64,000 nt of DNA from JBDSKH01 sp050245915 (lineage in GTDB: Bacteria > Actinomycetota > Actinomycetes > Actinomycetales > Microbacteriaceae): NCBI GenBank assembly GCA_050245915.1, contig JBFWWZ010000003.1:1-64000 (forward strand). Reading direction: 5' to 3'. The position numbers and the translations under genes are program-made. The notes beneath the pieces are model-generated. The model was not told the origin of the DNA, ran no database searches, and worked only from the letters and a program-made list of their open reading frames with translations. Positions 1 to 7,551 of the stretch are shown piece by piece; positions within the stretch are counted from its first letter, which is position 1, and the number at the start of each line of letters is the position of its first letter.

Positions 1-1287
1 TTCGTGGTGGTGGCCGCGTCCGGCTTCGTGAGCGCCGCCGTCCGCATCGGCGAACTGCCGTCACTGCTGACACCGTACGGGGTGCTGGTGCTCATGAAGG
101 TCGGGGCGCTCGGCGCCCTCGGGCTCTTCGGCGCGTACTACCGGCGTGTTCTGATCGACAGGATCCGCGCCGGCGCGGGCACCCGCGTGTTCTGGGTGCT
201 GGTCGTCGCGGAGCTCGGCTTCATGGGCGTCGCCTCGGGCGTCGCCGCCGCGCTGGCCCGCACCGCGACACCCGTCGACATCGCGGCGGCGCAGGTGCCG
301 GCGGGCGAACTGCCGGACCCGAGCCCGGCACTGATCCTCACCGACCGGGAGCTTCCGCCGGAGCTCACCGCGACGACGTGGCTGACCCAGTACGGACTCG
401 ACCTGCTGTGGCTGCTCGTGGTCGGGTTCGGCATCCTGTTCTACCTGGCCGGGGCGCGGCGCCTGCGCCGTCGCGGCGACCGCTGGCCGTGGCACCGCAC
501 CGTGCTGTGGATCGCGGGCATGCTGCTACTGCTCTGGGTCACCAACGGCCCGATCAACGTGTACGAGCAGTACCTCTTCAGCGTGCACATGCTCGGGCAC
601 ATGCTGCTCGGCATGGCGATCCCGGTGCTGATGGTGCTCGGGGCGCCGATCACCCTGGCCCTGCGTGCGGTGCGCAAGCGGGACGACGGGTCCCGCGGGG
701 TGCGGGAATGGCTGCTGCTCGTAGTGCACTCCCGGGTGGCGGGGGTGGTCACGCATCCGCTGGTCGCCGCGGGGCTGTTCGCCCTGTCGCTGTGGGCGTT
801 CTACTACTCGCCGATCCTCCGCTGGGCGACCGTCGACCACATCGGCCACACCTGGATGGTGATCCACTTCCTGGGTGCCGGCTTCCTGTTCGCGCAGGTG
901 CTGGTCGGTATCGACCCGATCCCGAGACGGCCGCCGTACCCGCTGCGCCTGCTGCTGCTGCTCGCGACCATGGCGATGCACGCCTTCTTCGGGTTGTCGC
1001 TCGTGACCGGGGAGGCGCTGCTGCTCGCCGACTGGTACGGCGCGATGGGACGCACCTGGGGTCTCGCCCCGCTCGCCGACCAGCAGGCCGGGGGCGGCAT
1101 CGCCTGGAGCGTCGGAGAGATCCCCACCGTCGTGCTCGCCATCCTGGTGGCCGTGATGTGGAGCCGCAGTGACGCGCGCGACGCGAAACGCCAGGACCGC
1201 GCCGCCGACCGGGACGACGACGCCGCGCTGAAGGCGTACAACGAGATGTTGAGACGGCAGAGCCTCGAGCAGCAGAACCGCCGCTAG
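1..1287 (+). CDS. CopD-CtaG fusion membrane protein, 5' end outside window
   Basis: The reading frame is open at base 1, so only the C-terminal part (about 428 residues) is visible. The first ~95 residues look like the last helices of a copper-resistance CopD domain. From about residue 115 a CtaG domain (caa3-type cytochrome oxidase assembly) follows, with several hydrophobic helices and His/Met-rich helix faces (HMLGHMLLGM, MAMHAFFG) that fit copper handling. The tail is charged and cytoplasmic. CopD-CtaG fusions are common in Actinobacteria and serve copper delivery to the aa3 oxidase. The gene converges on the next one with 7 bp between stops. Confidence 0.85.
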   Translation, partial: FVVVAASGFVSAAVRIGELPSLLTPYGVLVLMKVGALGALGLFGAYYRRVLIDRIRAGAGTRVFWVLVVAELGFMGVASGVAAALARTATPVDIAAAQVPAGELPDPSPALILTDRELPPELTATTWLTQYGLDLLWLLVVGFGILFYLAGARRLRRRGDRWPWHRTVLWIAGMLLLLWVTNGPINVYEQYLFSVHMLGHMLLGMAIPVLMVLGAPITLALRAVRKRDDGSRGVREWLLLVVHSRVAGVVTHPLVAAGLFALSLWAFYYSPILRWATVDHIGHTWMVIHFLGAGFLFAQVLVGIDPIPRRPPYPLRLLLLLATMAMHAFFGLSLVTGEALLLADWYGAMGRTWGLAPLADQQAGGGIAWSVGEIPTVVLAILVAVMWSRSDARDAKRQDRAADRDDDAALKAYNEMLRRQSLEQQNRR

Positions 1288-1294
1288 CCCGCCC

Positions 1295-2257
1295 CTAGTT
1301 CTCCGGCGCCTCGGCCACCGCCATGTTGTCGCCCTGCACCGTCACCAGGTAGCGCGCCTCGAACGGGACGTCCTCGTCGAAGGTGCTGACGCTGCCGTCG
1401 AACAGCGACGTCACCTCCACCTCGAGGTGCGCGGTGCCGGGGGCGGGGCCGGCGATCCAGTCCGGGAACGGGCCTGGGCGCAGGCCGAAGTCGGGCACCT
1501 CCACGATCGTCCAGATCGGGTCGGACGAGACGCGGTTGGCGATGCTCTGCCCGTACGGGCATCCGGTGGGGAACAGCACGTGCTGCTCGCCGCAATCTTC
1601 CAGCTGCTGCCGCACCACGCGCGCCAGGGTGGGGCCGAACTCGGCTGCGGGCTCCACATCCACGGCGGTGCGGATCGTCGCTCCCACCTCGTCGGCGACC
1701 ACCGTCACCGGGCGCGCTTCCAGGAACGCCGACTCGTGGCCGAGCACATAGGTGCCGGGCACGAGCACGGCCACGTCGGTGGCGCCGGCGCTGTCGCGGC
1801 CGGTGGTGGTGCCGACGCCGTTCGCGGTGAAGCGCGGGTCGTGCTGCACGTCGAGCGAGAGCACCGCCACCGGGCTCACCGCGAAACCCCACTCCGGGAA
1901 CAGGCCGAGCCGCGTGCCGACCCGCACCACCTCGAAATCGGTGACACCGTCGCCGCCCGGCGAGCTCCAGGCGAAGCGGATGCGGTGCGCATCGCCGCCG
2001 AGCGGGGTGTCCGACACCTGGCGCAGGTCGCCGATCCCGGTGAGCACGTCGTCCCGCAGCAGCTGGGCGCCCGCCGCGCCCGCGTCGACCCCCGGCAGGG
2101 CCAGCGCGCCGGCGGCGTCCCCGCGGGCGAGGGCGTCGAGGTAGATGCGGACGAAGTCGCCGGGGCCGAAGACCGTCGCGTTCAGGGCGACGACCGACCC
2201 TCCTCCGGCGGTGAGAGCGACGAGGAACGCGACCACCCACGGCAGCACGCGTCGCAT
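1295..2257 (-). CDS. Secreted or membrane-anchored protein of unknown function
   Basis: A 320-residue protein with one N-terminal hydrophobic segment (about residues 5-27) after a short Arg-containing start, i.e. a signal peptide or anchor. The rest is a soluble extracytoplasmic region with an acidic composition, beta-rich look and a Cys pair (CGEQHVLFPTGC). I recognise no catalytic motif. A -10 hexamer TACAAT lies 6 nt before the ATG, so the mRNA is probably leaderless. It is divergent from the helicase gene with 26 bp between starts. Similar exported proteins are widespread in Microbacteriaceae without assigned function. Confidence 0.75.
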   Translation of the reverse strand: MRRVLPWVVAFLVALTAGGGSVVALNATVFGPGDFVRIYLDALARGDAAGALALPGVDAGAAGAQLLRDDVLTGIGDLRQVSDTPLGGDAHRIRFAWSSPGGDGVTDFEVVRVGTRLGLFPEWGFAVSPVAVLSLDVQHDPRFTANGVGTTTGRDSAGATDVAVLVPGTYVLGHESAFLEARPVTVVADEVGATIRTAVDVEPAAEFGPTLARVVRQQLEDCGEQHVLFPTGCPYGQSIANRVSSDPIWTIVEVPDFGLRPGPFPDWIAGPAPGTAHLEVEVTSLFDGSVSTFDEDVPFEARYLVTVQGDNMAVAEAPEN

Positions 2258-2263
2258 GCACGA

Positions 2264-2277
2264 ATTGTACGTAGAGT
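2264..2277. promoter_or_regulatory. Divergent leaderless -10 elements
   Basis: TACAAT on the minus strand (2264-2269) sits 6 nt before the ATG at 2257. TAGAGT on the plus strand (2272-2277) sits 6 nt before the GTG at 2284. Both fit the TANNNT-N6-start pattern of leaderless actinobacterial transcripts. Confidence 0.6.
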
Positions 2278-2283
2278 GTCGTC

Positions 2284-3582
2284 GTGCTCCCCGACCTGTC
2301 GCCCGAACAGGCGGCGGTGTTCCACGCGATCGAAGACTCGCGCGACCACATCTTCGTCACCGGGCGGGCCGGCACCGGAAAATCCACCTTGCTCGAGTAC
2401 CTGTCGTGGCACACCGCGAAACAGCTCGTCGTGTGCGCCCCGACCGGCGTCGCCGCGCTCAACGTGGCGGGCCAGACCATCCACTCGCTGTTCCGGCTGC
2501 CGATCGGCGTGATCGCCGACCACGAGATCGAGCAGAGCGCCGAACTGCGCAAACTGCTCAACACCATCGACACGGTCGTCATCGACGAGGTGTCGATGGT
2601 CAACGCCGACCTGCTGGATGCCATCGACCGCTCCCTGCGCCAGGCGAGGCAGAAACCCCACGAGGCCTTCGGCGGCGTGCAGATCGTCATGTTCGGCGAC
2701 CCGTACCAGCTCGCACCCGTGCCCGGCGACCCCGAGGAACGGGCGTACTTCGCCGACCGCTATGCCTCGATGTGGTTCTTCGACGCCCGGGTGTGGGACG
2801 AGGCCGATCTGCTCATCTACGAGCTCGGCACCATCCACCGGCAGCACGAGCTCGAGTTCAAGCAGCTGCTCACCGCCGTCCGCCACGGCGAGGTCACGCC
2901 CGAGATGGGTCAGCGGCTCAACCAGGTGGGACAGCGCACCCCGCCCGACGAGGGGGCGATCACCCTGGCCACCACCAACGCGACAGTCACGCGCATCAAC
3001 GGCAGCGCGCTCGCGAGACTCCCCGGGCGCGCGCTCACCGCGGTGGCCGAGGTCAGTGGCGAGTTCGGCGGGCGGGCGTTTCCGGCCGACGAGCGACTGG
3101 AGCTGAAGGTCGGGGCGCAGGTCATGTTCCTGCGGAACGACACCGGCGGCGACGGCCGCTGGGTGAACGGCACCATCGGCGAGGTCGTGAACATCGCCGA
3201 CACGGTCACCGTCGAGGTCGACGGGGAACGCCACGAGGTGCTCCCCTCGACCTGGGAACGGTACCGGTACAGCTACAACCCGGTGACGAAGACCCTCGAC
3301 AAGGATGTCGTGGCCGAGTTCACCCAGTTCCCGCTGCGTCTCGCGTGGGCGGTCACGATCCACAAGTCGCAGGGGAAGAGCTACGACCAGGCGATCATCG
3401 ACCTCGGCCCGCGGTCGTTCGCCCCGGGTCAGACCTATGTCGCGCTGTCGCGCCTCACCGCCCTCGACGGGCTGTACCTGACCCGGCCGCTGCGCCCGAG
3501 CGACGTCATCGTGGATGACGCGGTGCGGCGCTTCATGGACCGCGCGACCGCGGTCCCCGGCATCGACGCCGCCGCGGTGTGA
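2284..3582 (+). CDS. Pif1/RecD2-like DNA helicase (AAA ATPase)
   Basis: A 432-residue SF1B helicase. Walker A GRAGTGKST is at residues 27-35, the DEVSM Walker B near residue 100, and the family-typical C-terminal motif VTIHKSQGKSYD near residue 360 followed by VALSRL. Length and motif order match Pif1/Dda/RecD2-type single-domain helicases, which unwind DNA 5'->3'. The GTG start is chosen because a TAGAGT hexamer ends 6 nt upstream. The biological role (recombination or replication-fork repair) is inferred from the family. It ends 3 bp from the convergent heme oxygenase gene. Confidence 0.85.
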   Translation: MLPDLSPEQAAVFHAIEDSRDHIFVTGRAGTGKSTLLEYLSWHTAKQLVVCAPTGVAALNVAGQTIHSLFRLPIGVIADHEIEQSAELRKLLNTIDTVVIDEVSMVNADLLDAIDRSLRQARQKPHEAFGGVQIVMFGDPYQLAPVPGDPEERAYFADRYASMWFFDARVWDEADLLIYELGTIHRQHELEFKQLLTAVRHGEVTPEMGQRLNQVGQRTPPDEGAITLATTNATVTRINGSALARLPGRALTAVAEVSGEFGGRAFPADERLELKVGAQVMFLRNDTGGDGRWVNGTIGEVVNIADTVTVEVDGERHEVLPSTWERYRYSYNPVTKTLDKDVVAEFTQFPLRLAWAVTIHKSQGKSYDQAIIDLGPRSFAPGQTYVALSRLTALDGLYLTRPLRPSDVIVDDAVRRFMDRATAVPGIDAAAV

Positions 3583-3585
3583 GAC

Positions 3586-4233
3586 CTACGCGGCGGCCTT
3601 CGCCGCCGCAAGGTCGTCGAAGAGCTGCGTGTTGAGCCGGTACGCCTCGAGCACCTCGCCGATCACGCGCTCGCGCTCCGCGTCATCCCAGGCGACGGCG
3701 TCGAGCTGGTCGCGGTAGGTCTCTTTGAACGCCTTCGGGTCGGCGATCTGGTCGAACAGGTAGAACCCGACCCCGTTGGTCTCGAACCCGAACTGGCGCT
3801 GCATGATCCGGCGGATCGCCTGACCGCCGGACAGGTCGCCGAGGTACCGCGTGTAGTGGTGGGCCACGAAGCCGCCCGCCCAGCCGGCGTCGACGATGTC
3901 GTGGATGCGGCGCACGTAGCGGTCGGTCGTCGCGAGGGGTGCGATGGCATCCCGCCAGTCGTCGCCGATCAGGAACTCGAGGTCGGCCTCGAGGGCGGGG
4001 AGACGCGTGAGATGGTCGGTGATGAACGGCTGGGCGATCGGGTCGTGCGCGAACGCGGCCGCCGCCGACTCCAGCGCCTCGTACACGAAGAAGTGCTGCG
4101 CCACGAGCGCGATGTAGTCGTCGCGCGTACCCTTGCCGGTCATCAGATCGGACATGAAGCCGGCGCCTTCGCTCTCGCCGTGGCTCGACCAGGTGCGCTC
4201 GCGGAGGGCCTGCGAGAAGGAGAGGACGGTCAC
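3586..4233 (-). CDS. hmuO: Heme oxygenase (biliverdin-producing)
   Basis: A 215-residue cytoplasmic enzyme that opens heme to biliverdin, CO and Fe2+ for iron salvage. His18 is in the position of the proximal heme ligand, and the distal-helix signature GDLSGGQ is at residues 132-138. Length equals the HmuO/HO-1 family norm. The start is GTG with a GGGAG ribosome site 5 nt upstream. A DtxR/IdeR-type iron box lies just before the gene, which fits derepression under iron starvation. The upstream DUF2470 gene on the same strand is of a type linked to heme-binding proteins. The electron donor is not encoded here. Confidence 0.92.
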   Translation of the reverse strand: MTVLSFSQALRERTWSSHGESEGAGFMSDLMTGKGTRDDYIALVAQHFFVYEALESAAAAFAHDPIAQPFITDHLTRLPALEADLEFLIGDDWRDAIAPLATTDRYVRRIHDIVDAGWAGGFVAHHYTRYLGDLSGGQAIRRIMQRQFGFETNGVGFYLFDQIADPKAFKETYRDQLDAVAWDDAERERVIGEVLEAYRLNTQLFDDLAAAKAAA

Positions 4234-4243
4234 GGGAGCTCCC

Positions 4244-4267
4244 AGAGGTTAGGTGACCCTAAGTCTA
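4244..4267 (-). promoter_or_regulatory. DtxR/IdeR-type iron box plus -10 of the heme oxygenase gene
   Basis: Bases 4244-4262 match the 19-bp DtxR/IdeR consensus (arms TTAGG and CCTAA) at 14 of 19 positions. On the minus strand a TAGACT hexamer (4262-4267) abuts the box, so a bound iron-dependent repressor would cover the transcription start of the heme oxygenase gene. The box also covers bases just upstream of the ribosome-binding site. Confidence 0.7.
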
Positions 4268-4759
4268 GTGGGAGGGGTGCAGCCCCGGAAGCTCGACGTC
4301 GGGCACCGTCGACCCACCCGCCTCGGTAGCGGCGAGCGCCGGCACGGCCAGAGCGGCGACGATCAGGGCACCTGCGGCGACGCCGAGCAGGTAACGGGCC
4401 GTCCCGATGGGAGCGGCCGGCCGGCCCGCGCGCCGCAGCACGATGCTGATGCCGATCGCGAGAGCCACATCGAACAGGCCCGCGACGATCATCGGCAGCG
4501 CCCGCACCCCCAGCCCGCTGCCGCCGGCGAGCAGCAGCAGCACCCAGCCGAGGATCGGCGCGAGAGCCAGCAGGCGCGCCACCCGCGGCACCGGGATGCG
4601 GGGGCCGGTGAACGCGAACACGCCCCACCCGAACTCCGCGGCGCCCACGACGAGCAGCGGGGCGGCGACCGCGACGGGTGCCCCGATCGCGAGCGCCAGG
4701 TGGATGAGGCCGGCGCCGAGCGCCAGGAAGCCCAGCCAGGCGCGCACCACGGCATCCAT
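4265..4759 (-). CDS. Small integral membrane protein, unknown function
   Basis: 164 residues with about five hydrophobic helices (near 5-22, 24-45, 58-78, 84-105 and 122-142) and a short outward tail. No motif is recognised. It starts 3 nt after the stop of the DUF4383 gene and clearly belongs to the same transcript (DUF2470, DUF4383, this gene, perhaps heme oxygenase). Its stop overlaps the -10 of the heme oxygenase promoter. The context suggests an envelope or redox/iron role, but that is inference only. Confidence 0.7.
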   Translation of the reverse strand: MDAVVRAWLGFLALGAGLIHLALAIGAPVAVAAPLLVVGAAEFGWGVFAFTGPRIPVPRVARLLALAPILGWVLLLLAGGSGLGVRALPMIVAGLFDVALAIGISIVLRRAGRPAAPIGTARYLLGVAAGALIVAALAVPALAATEAGGSTVPDVELPGLHPSH

Positions 4760-4762
4760 CGG

Positions 4763-5152
4763 TCAGGCGCGCTTCGCCGCGCGCTCGGCGCCCAGACCCT
4801 CGGCGCCCAGACCCACCGCGAGCAGGAGCGCGGCGACGCCGAAGTGCAGCACGTTGCCGGCGCCGTTGAGCCCCAGCACGTTGTACTCCCCGCCGACGAC
4901 GAACAGGCCGGTGTACCCGATGACCAGGCAGACCGCCCCGACCGCCCCGTTCGCGAACCGTGCGGCACGCACCCCCGCGATGCCGGCGACCACGAGCGAG
5001 ACGCCGAACACCAGGTGCACGATGCTCGACGCGACGTCGACGCCGAACACGCCGAAGAGCAACCCGTCCGCGGCGAAGAACCCTGCGACCCCGAGCGTCA
5101 CGAACCCCGCCCCGGCGAGGAACGCGACGACGCGATTCGGCGAGCGGAGCAT
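4763..5152 (-). CDS. DUF4383-type membrane protein
   Basis: 129 residues starting MLRSPNRVVAF, with four hydrophobic helices and the Gly-rich loops and NxxHFGVA-like segment typical of DUF4383 proteins, which are found mainly in Actinobacteria and have no known function. The ATG at 5152 overlaps the stop of the DUF2470 gene by an ATGA. A longer frame upstream lies inside that gene and is rejected as a start. Translational coupling with both neighbours is expected. Confidence 0.8.
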   Translation of the reverse strand: MLRSPNRVVAFLAGAGFVTLGVAGFFAADGLLFGVFGVDVASSIVHLVFGVSLVVAGIAGVRAARFANGAVGAVCLVIGYTGLFVVGGEYNVLGLNGAGNVLHFGVAALLLAVGLGAEGLGAERAAKRA

Positions 5153-5448
5153 CAGTGCGGTCGCGGCTCGACGCCGAGCTGCGCGCACGCGGCGTCGTAC
5201 AGCACCACGATCTCGCGGCGGATCTCCGGCCGCTCGGTGATCTCCCCCGACGACCACGGCACGTGCAGCTCGTGCTCCTCGCCCTCGCAGGTGTAGCGCC
5301 AGGTGCCGCCGCGGTGGTCGAGGTCGCTCATCCGGGCGCTGTCGACATCGCGGGCGGCGAACGCCCGCACGATGAGCACGTTGTCGTCGCGATGATCCTC
5401 GTTCATGTGGGCGAGCACGGCGTCGACGATGTCAGGGCTGAATGACAT
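5152..5448 (-). CDS. DUF2470 domain protein
   Basis: 98 residues: a stand-alone DUF2470 domain with the signature HMNEDHRDD near residue 14. In other bacteria this domain forms the C-terminal part of HugZ-type heme-degrading proteins. A stand-alone copy upstream of a heme oxygenase suggests a part in heme binding or handover, though this is inference. TAGCCT ends 6 nt before the ATG, so the operon is probably leaderless at its first gene. Confidence 0.8.
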   Translation of the reverse strand: MSFSPDIVDAVLAHMNEDHRDDNVLIVRAFAARDVDSARMSDLDHRGGTWRYTCEGEEHELHVPWSSGEITERPEIRREIVVLYDAACAQLGVEPRPH

Positions 5449-5454
5449 GGGGTC

Positions 5455-5460
5455 AGGCTA
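5455..5460 (-). promoter_or_regulatory. Leaderless -10 of the DUF2470 operon
   Basis: TAGCCT on the minus strand, 6 nt before the ATG at 5448. It overlaps the stop codon of the upstream hydrolase gene. Confidence 0.55.
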
Positions 5461-6114
5461 TCCCGCGTCCCCGAGACGGGCCTCCAGGAAGACCGTCGTG
5501 CGGGCGAAGGCCAGGGCCGCTGCACGTCCGTCGACCCGTTCCGTCAGGGAGGCGTTGGCGAACGAGTGACCCGTTCCGGCGTAGGTGTGCGCGCTGACCG
5601 GGGTGCCGTTGTCGCGCAGTCGCCGGGCGAAGACCTCCGGCTCGGCGCCCGTCCGGTACGTGTCGTCCTCCGCGAGATGCAGCAGCACCGGGCAGGGCAG
5701 GATGCCGGGGTCGTCGCCGCCGAGGGTCGCGTAATAGGCGACGACGGCATCCGCGTCGCCCCGCTGCGCCGCCCGCAGCGCGAGCGTCCCGCCCAGCGAG
5801 AAGCCGACCAGCCCGACCCGCGGGGAGCCCTCGTCGAGCCCCATGCCGATCGTCGCATCCAGGATGTCGCGGGCGTCCGCATCGGTCAGCCGCGAGGCGA
5901 GCATGGCGGCATCGTCATCGTCGGTGGTCGCCACCCCGTCGTACAGGTCGGGGACGAGCACCCGGAACCCGCCGCGCTCGGCGAGGGCGGCCGCGAACGG
6001 CTCCAGCCACGGGAGTCGCCCGAACCAGTCGTGGAGCACCACGACGAGGGGTTCGCCGACGTCGCCGAACTCCAAGGGGATCCCCGGGGATGGGATGGGG
6101 ATCAGCTCGCTCAT
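5458..6114 (-). CDS. Dienelactone hydrolase family protein
   Basis: 218-residue alpha/beta hydrolase of the dienelactone hydrolase type. The nucleophile elbow reads GFSLGG, with Ser in place of the classical Cys. An Asp (LAEDDTY) and a His (GTGHSF) complete a likely triad. The substrate is unknown; many such proteins are general carboxylesterases. The ATG lies only 4 nt after the mature 3' end of tRNA-Gly, and there is no separate -10 or ribosome site in that gap. The mRNA is therefore probably made as a tRNA-mRNA co-transcript and released by 3' tRNA processing. Confidence 0.85.
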   Translation of the reverse strand: MSELIPIPSPGIPLEFGDVGEPLVVVLHDWFGRLPWLEPFAAALAERGGFRVLVPDLYDGVATTDDDDAAMLASRLTDADARDILDATIGMGLDEGSPRVGLVGFSLGGTLALRAAQRGDADAVVAYYATLGGDDPGILPCPVLLHLAEDDTYRTGAEPEVFARRLRDNGTPVSAHTYAGTGHSFANASLTERVDGRAAALAFARTTVFLEARLGDAG

Positions 6115-6118
6115 CGAG

Positions 6119-6189
6119 AGCGGATGACGGGAATCGAACCCGCGCTATCAGCTTGGGAAGCTGAAGTTCTGCCATTGAACTACATCCGC
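6119..6189 (-). tRNA. tRNA-Gly (anticodon CCC)
   Basis: 71-nt cloverleaf on the minus strand. The acceptor arms GCGGATG and CATCCGC pair, followed by discriminator U. The T arm contains GGTTCGATTCC, and the anticodon stem TCAGC/GCTGA closes the loop TTCCCAA, giving anticodon CCC (reads GGG). CCA is not encoded. It is followed after 4 nt by the start codon of the hydrolase gene. Confidence 0.95.
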
Positions 6190-6235
6190 GTACTGCGCTC
6201 ACGAGTCTAACCGGCTCGAGCGGAACCCTCACCGC

Positions 6236-6241
6236 TAACGT
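6236..6241 (+). promoter_or_regulatory. Leaderless -10 (TAACGT)
   Basis: TAACGT ends 6 nt before the ATG at 6248. No ribosome-binding site is visible between them. Confidence 0.55.
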
Positions 6242-6247
6242 TGACCG

Positions 6248-6910
6248 ATGGCGAACAAGGACCAGCGGGATTTCCTTCTGGAGGAGCACCGGGCGACGTG
6301 GGAGCATTTCCGCCATGTCGAGGATGAGCGCGTCAAGTATTTGACCTTCTACTTCACCGCTTCTCTCGGCAGCGCCGCCGTCGTGGCGCCACTTCTTGGT
6401 GCGAGCGAGTTCGACCCGCGGGAGCAGCTGCTCGCCGGGGCAGGCTTCGTCGCAGTTTTTCAGGCTGTCACGTTCTTTGTGCTGGTTACGGTTCGACGCC
6501 TGGGGATCGTCTTGGTTCACTACGGCAAGATGCTGTGGGACAGCCGCCTTCGCCGAGCTAGGTTGGTCGGTGTTCCGCCTCACATCGCGCGATTGGTCAC
6601 GGTGCGCGGAAAGGCGCGATCGCGAAAGCCCGCATGGATGAACAGTGTCCAGAAGACCGCCGAGGTAACGCTCGCGGGCTTCCTCCTAGCAGATTTCGCG
6701 CTTGCCGTGGCTTTGTGTGTGGTCGCAGCGAGCGGCTTCGATCGATTGACCTTCGCCTTCTGCGTCGCGGTCGCCACCGGCTCGCTGGTCGCTGTGTCAT
6801 TGGTTGCCCAGAGCTACGTCCGCGATTGGCAGAGCCCCAAAGAAGACTGGCGCAACCCGAATGACGATTGGCCGCCGGCAAACGCCGATTGGCCCGAACC
6901 CGACTACTAG
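6248..6910 (+). CDS. Four-helix membrane protein with a tandem Trp-Asp heptad tail
   Basis: 220 residues. A charged N terminus (about 1-30) precedes two pairs of membrane helices (near 32-53, 62-85, 137-160 and 167-190), separated by a basic cytoplasmic loop of ~50 residues. The last 28 residues before the stop are four consecutive heptads starting DW (DWQSPKE, DWRNPND, DWPPANA, DWPEPDY). Base composition is lower in GC than the neighbours and codon use is less biased, suggesting acquisition. The architecture (helix pair, loop, helix pair, soluble tail) recalls small accessory membrane effectors, but no family is recognised. Confidence 0.75.
   Translation: MANKDQRDFLLEEHRATWEHFRHVEDERVKYLTFYFTASLGSAAVVAPLLGASEFDPREQLLAGAGFVAVFQAVTFFVLVTVRRLGIVLVHYGKMLWDSRLRRARLVGVPPHIARLVTVRGKARSRKPAWMNSVQKTAEVTLAGFLLADFALAVALCVVAASGFDRLTFAFCVAVATGSLVAVSLVAQSYVRDWQSPKEDWRNPNDDWPPANADWPEPDY
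6824..6907 (+). repeat. Four in-frame 21-bp tandem repeats
   Basis: Four 21-bp units, each opening with GAYTGG (Asp-Trp), run directly into the stop codon at 6908. The DNA copies have diverged but the protein period is exactly seven residues. Confidence 0.8.
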
Positions 6911-6917
6911 GCGCCGA

Positions 6918-6923
6918 TAGTCT
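6918..6923 (+). promoter_or_regulatory. Leaderless -10 of dcd (TAGTCT)
   Basis: TAGTCT ends 6 nt before the dcd ATG at 6930. The upstream gene stops at 6910. Confidence 0.6.
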
Positions 6924-6929
6924 GGCCCA

Positions 6930-7535
6930 ATGCTGTTGAGCGACCGTGACATCCGGGCCGAACTCGACGCGGGGCGCATCGGGCTGGCGCCGCTGGACCG
7001 ACAGATGATCCAGCCGTCGAGCATCGACGTGCGGCTCGACAGGTTCTTCCGGCTGTTCGACAATCACAAGTACCCGTTCATCGACCCCGCGGAGGATCAG
7101 CCCGAACTGACCCGGCTGATCGAGACGAAGCGGGACGAGCCGTTCATCCTGCACCCCGGCGAGTTCGTGCTCGGGTCGACGTTCGAACTGGTGACCCTGC
7201 CCGACGACATCGCGGCGCGGCTCGAGGGCAAGAGCTCGCTCGGACGGCTCGGGCTGCTGACGCACTCCACCGCAGGGTTCGTCGACCCGGGGTTCTCCGG
7301 CCACGTCACGCTCGAGCTGTCGAACGTCGCGACGCTGCCGATCAAGCTCTGGCCCGGCATGAAGATCGGGCAGCTCTGCTTCATCCGCACCAGCTCGCCG
7401 GTCGACAACCCGTACGGCTCGGGGCAGTACGGCAACCGCTACCAGGGGCAGCGCGGCCCGACGGCGAGCCGCTCGCACGTGAACTTCCACCGCACCGACG
7501 TCACGGTGACCGACGCCGGCGCCCCCGGCGAGTAG
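6930..7535 (+). CDS. dcd: dCTP deaminase
   Basis: 201 residues. Deaminates dCTP to dUTP, and in actinobacterial and archaeal bifunctional members also hydrolyses the product to dUMP. Family motifs seen: QPSSIDVRLDRFFR near residue 30, GKSSLGRLGL near 105, and HSTAGFVDPGFSGHVTLEL around 115-130, which contains the catalytic Glu. The C-terminal tail is rich in Arg, Gly and Tyr as in trimeric dCTP deaminases. I think bifunctional activity is likely but sequence alone does not prove it. Confidence 0.95.
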   Translation: MLLSDRDIRAELDAGRIGLAPLDRQMIQPSSIDVRLDRFFRLFDNHKYPFIDPAEDQPELTRLIETKRDEPFILHPGEFVLGSTFELVTLPDDIAARLEGKSSLGRLGLLTHSTAGFVDPGFSGHVTLELSNVATLPIKLWPGMKIGQLCFIRTSSPVDNPYGSGQYGNRYQGQRGPTASRSHVNFHRTDVTVTDAGAPGE

Positions 7536-7551
7536 AACCCTCCCGCCCGGG

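Noticed and set aside
6119..6910. tRNA-Gly as an integration site for the low-GC gene at 6248
   Set aside because: The low-GC gene is on the 5' side of the tRNA, while integrases use the 3' end; no repeat of the tRNA end and no integrase is seen.
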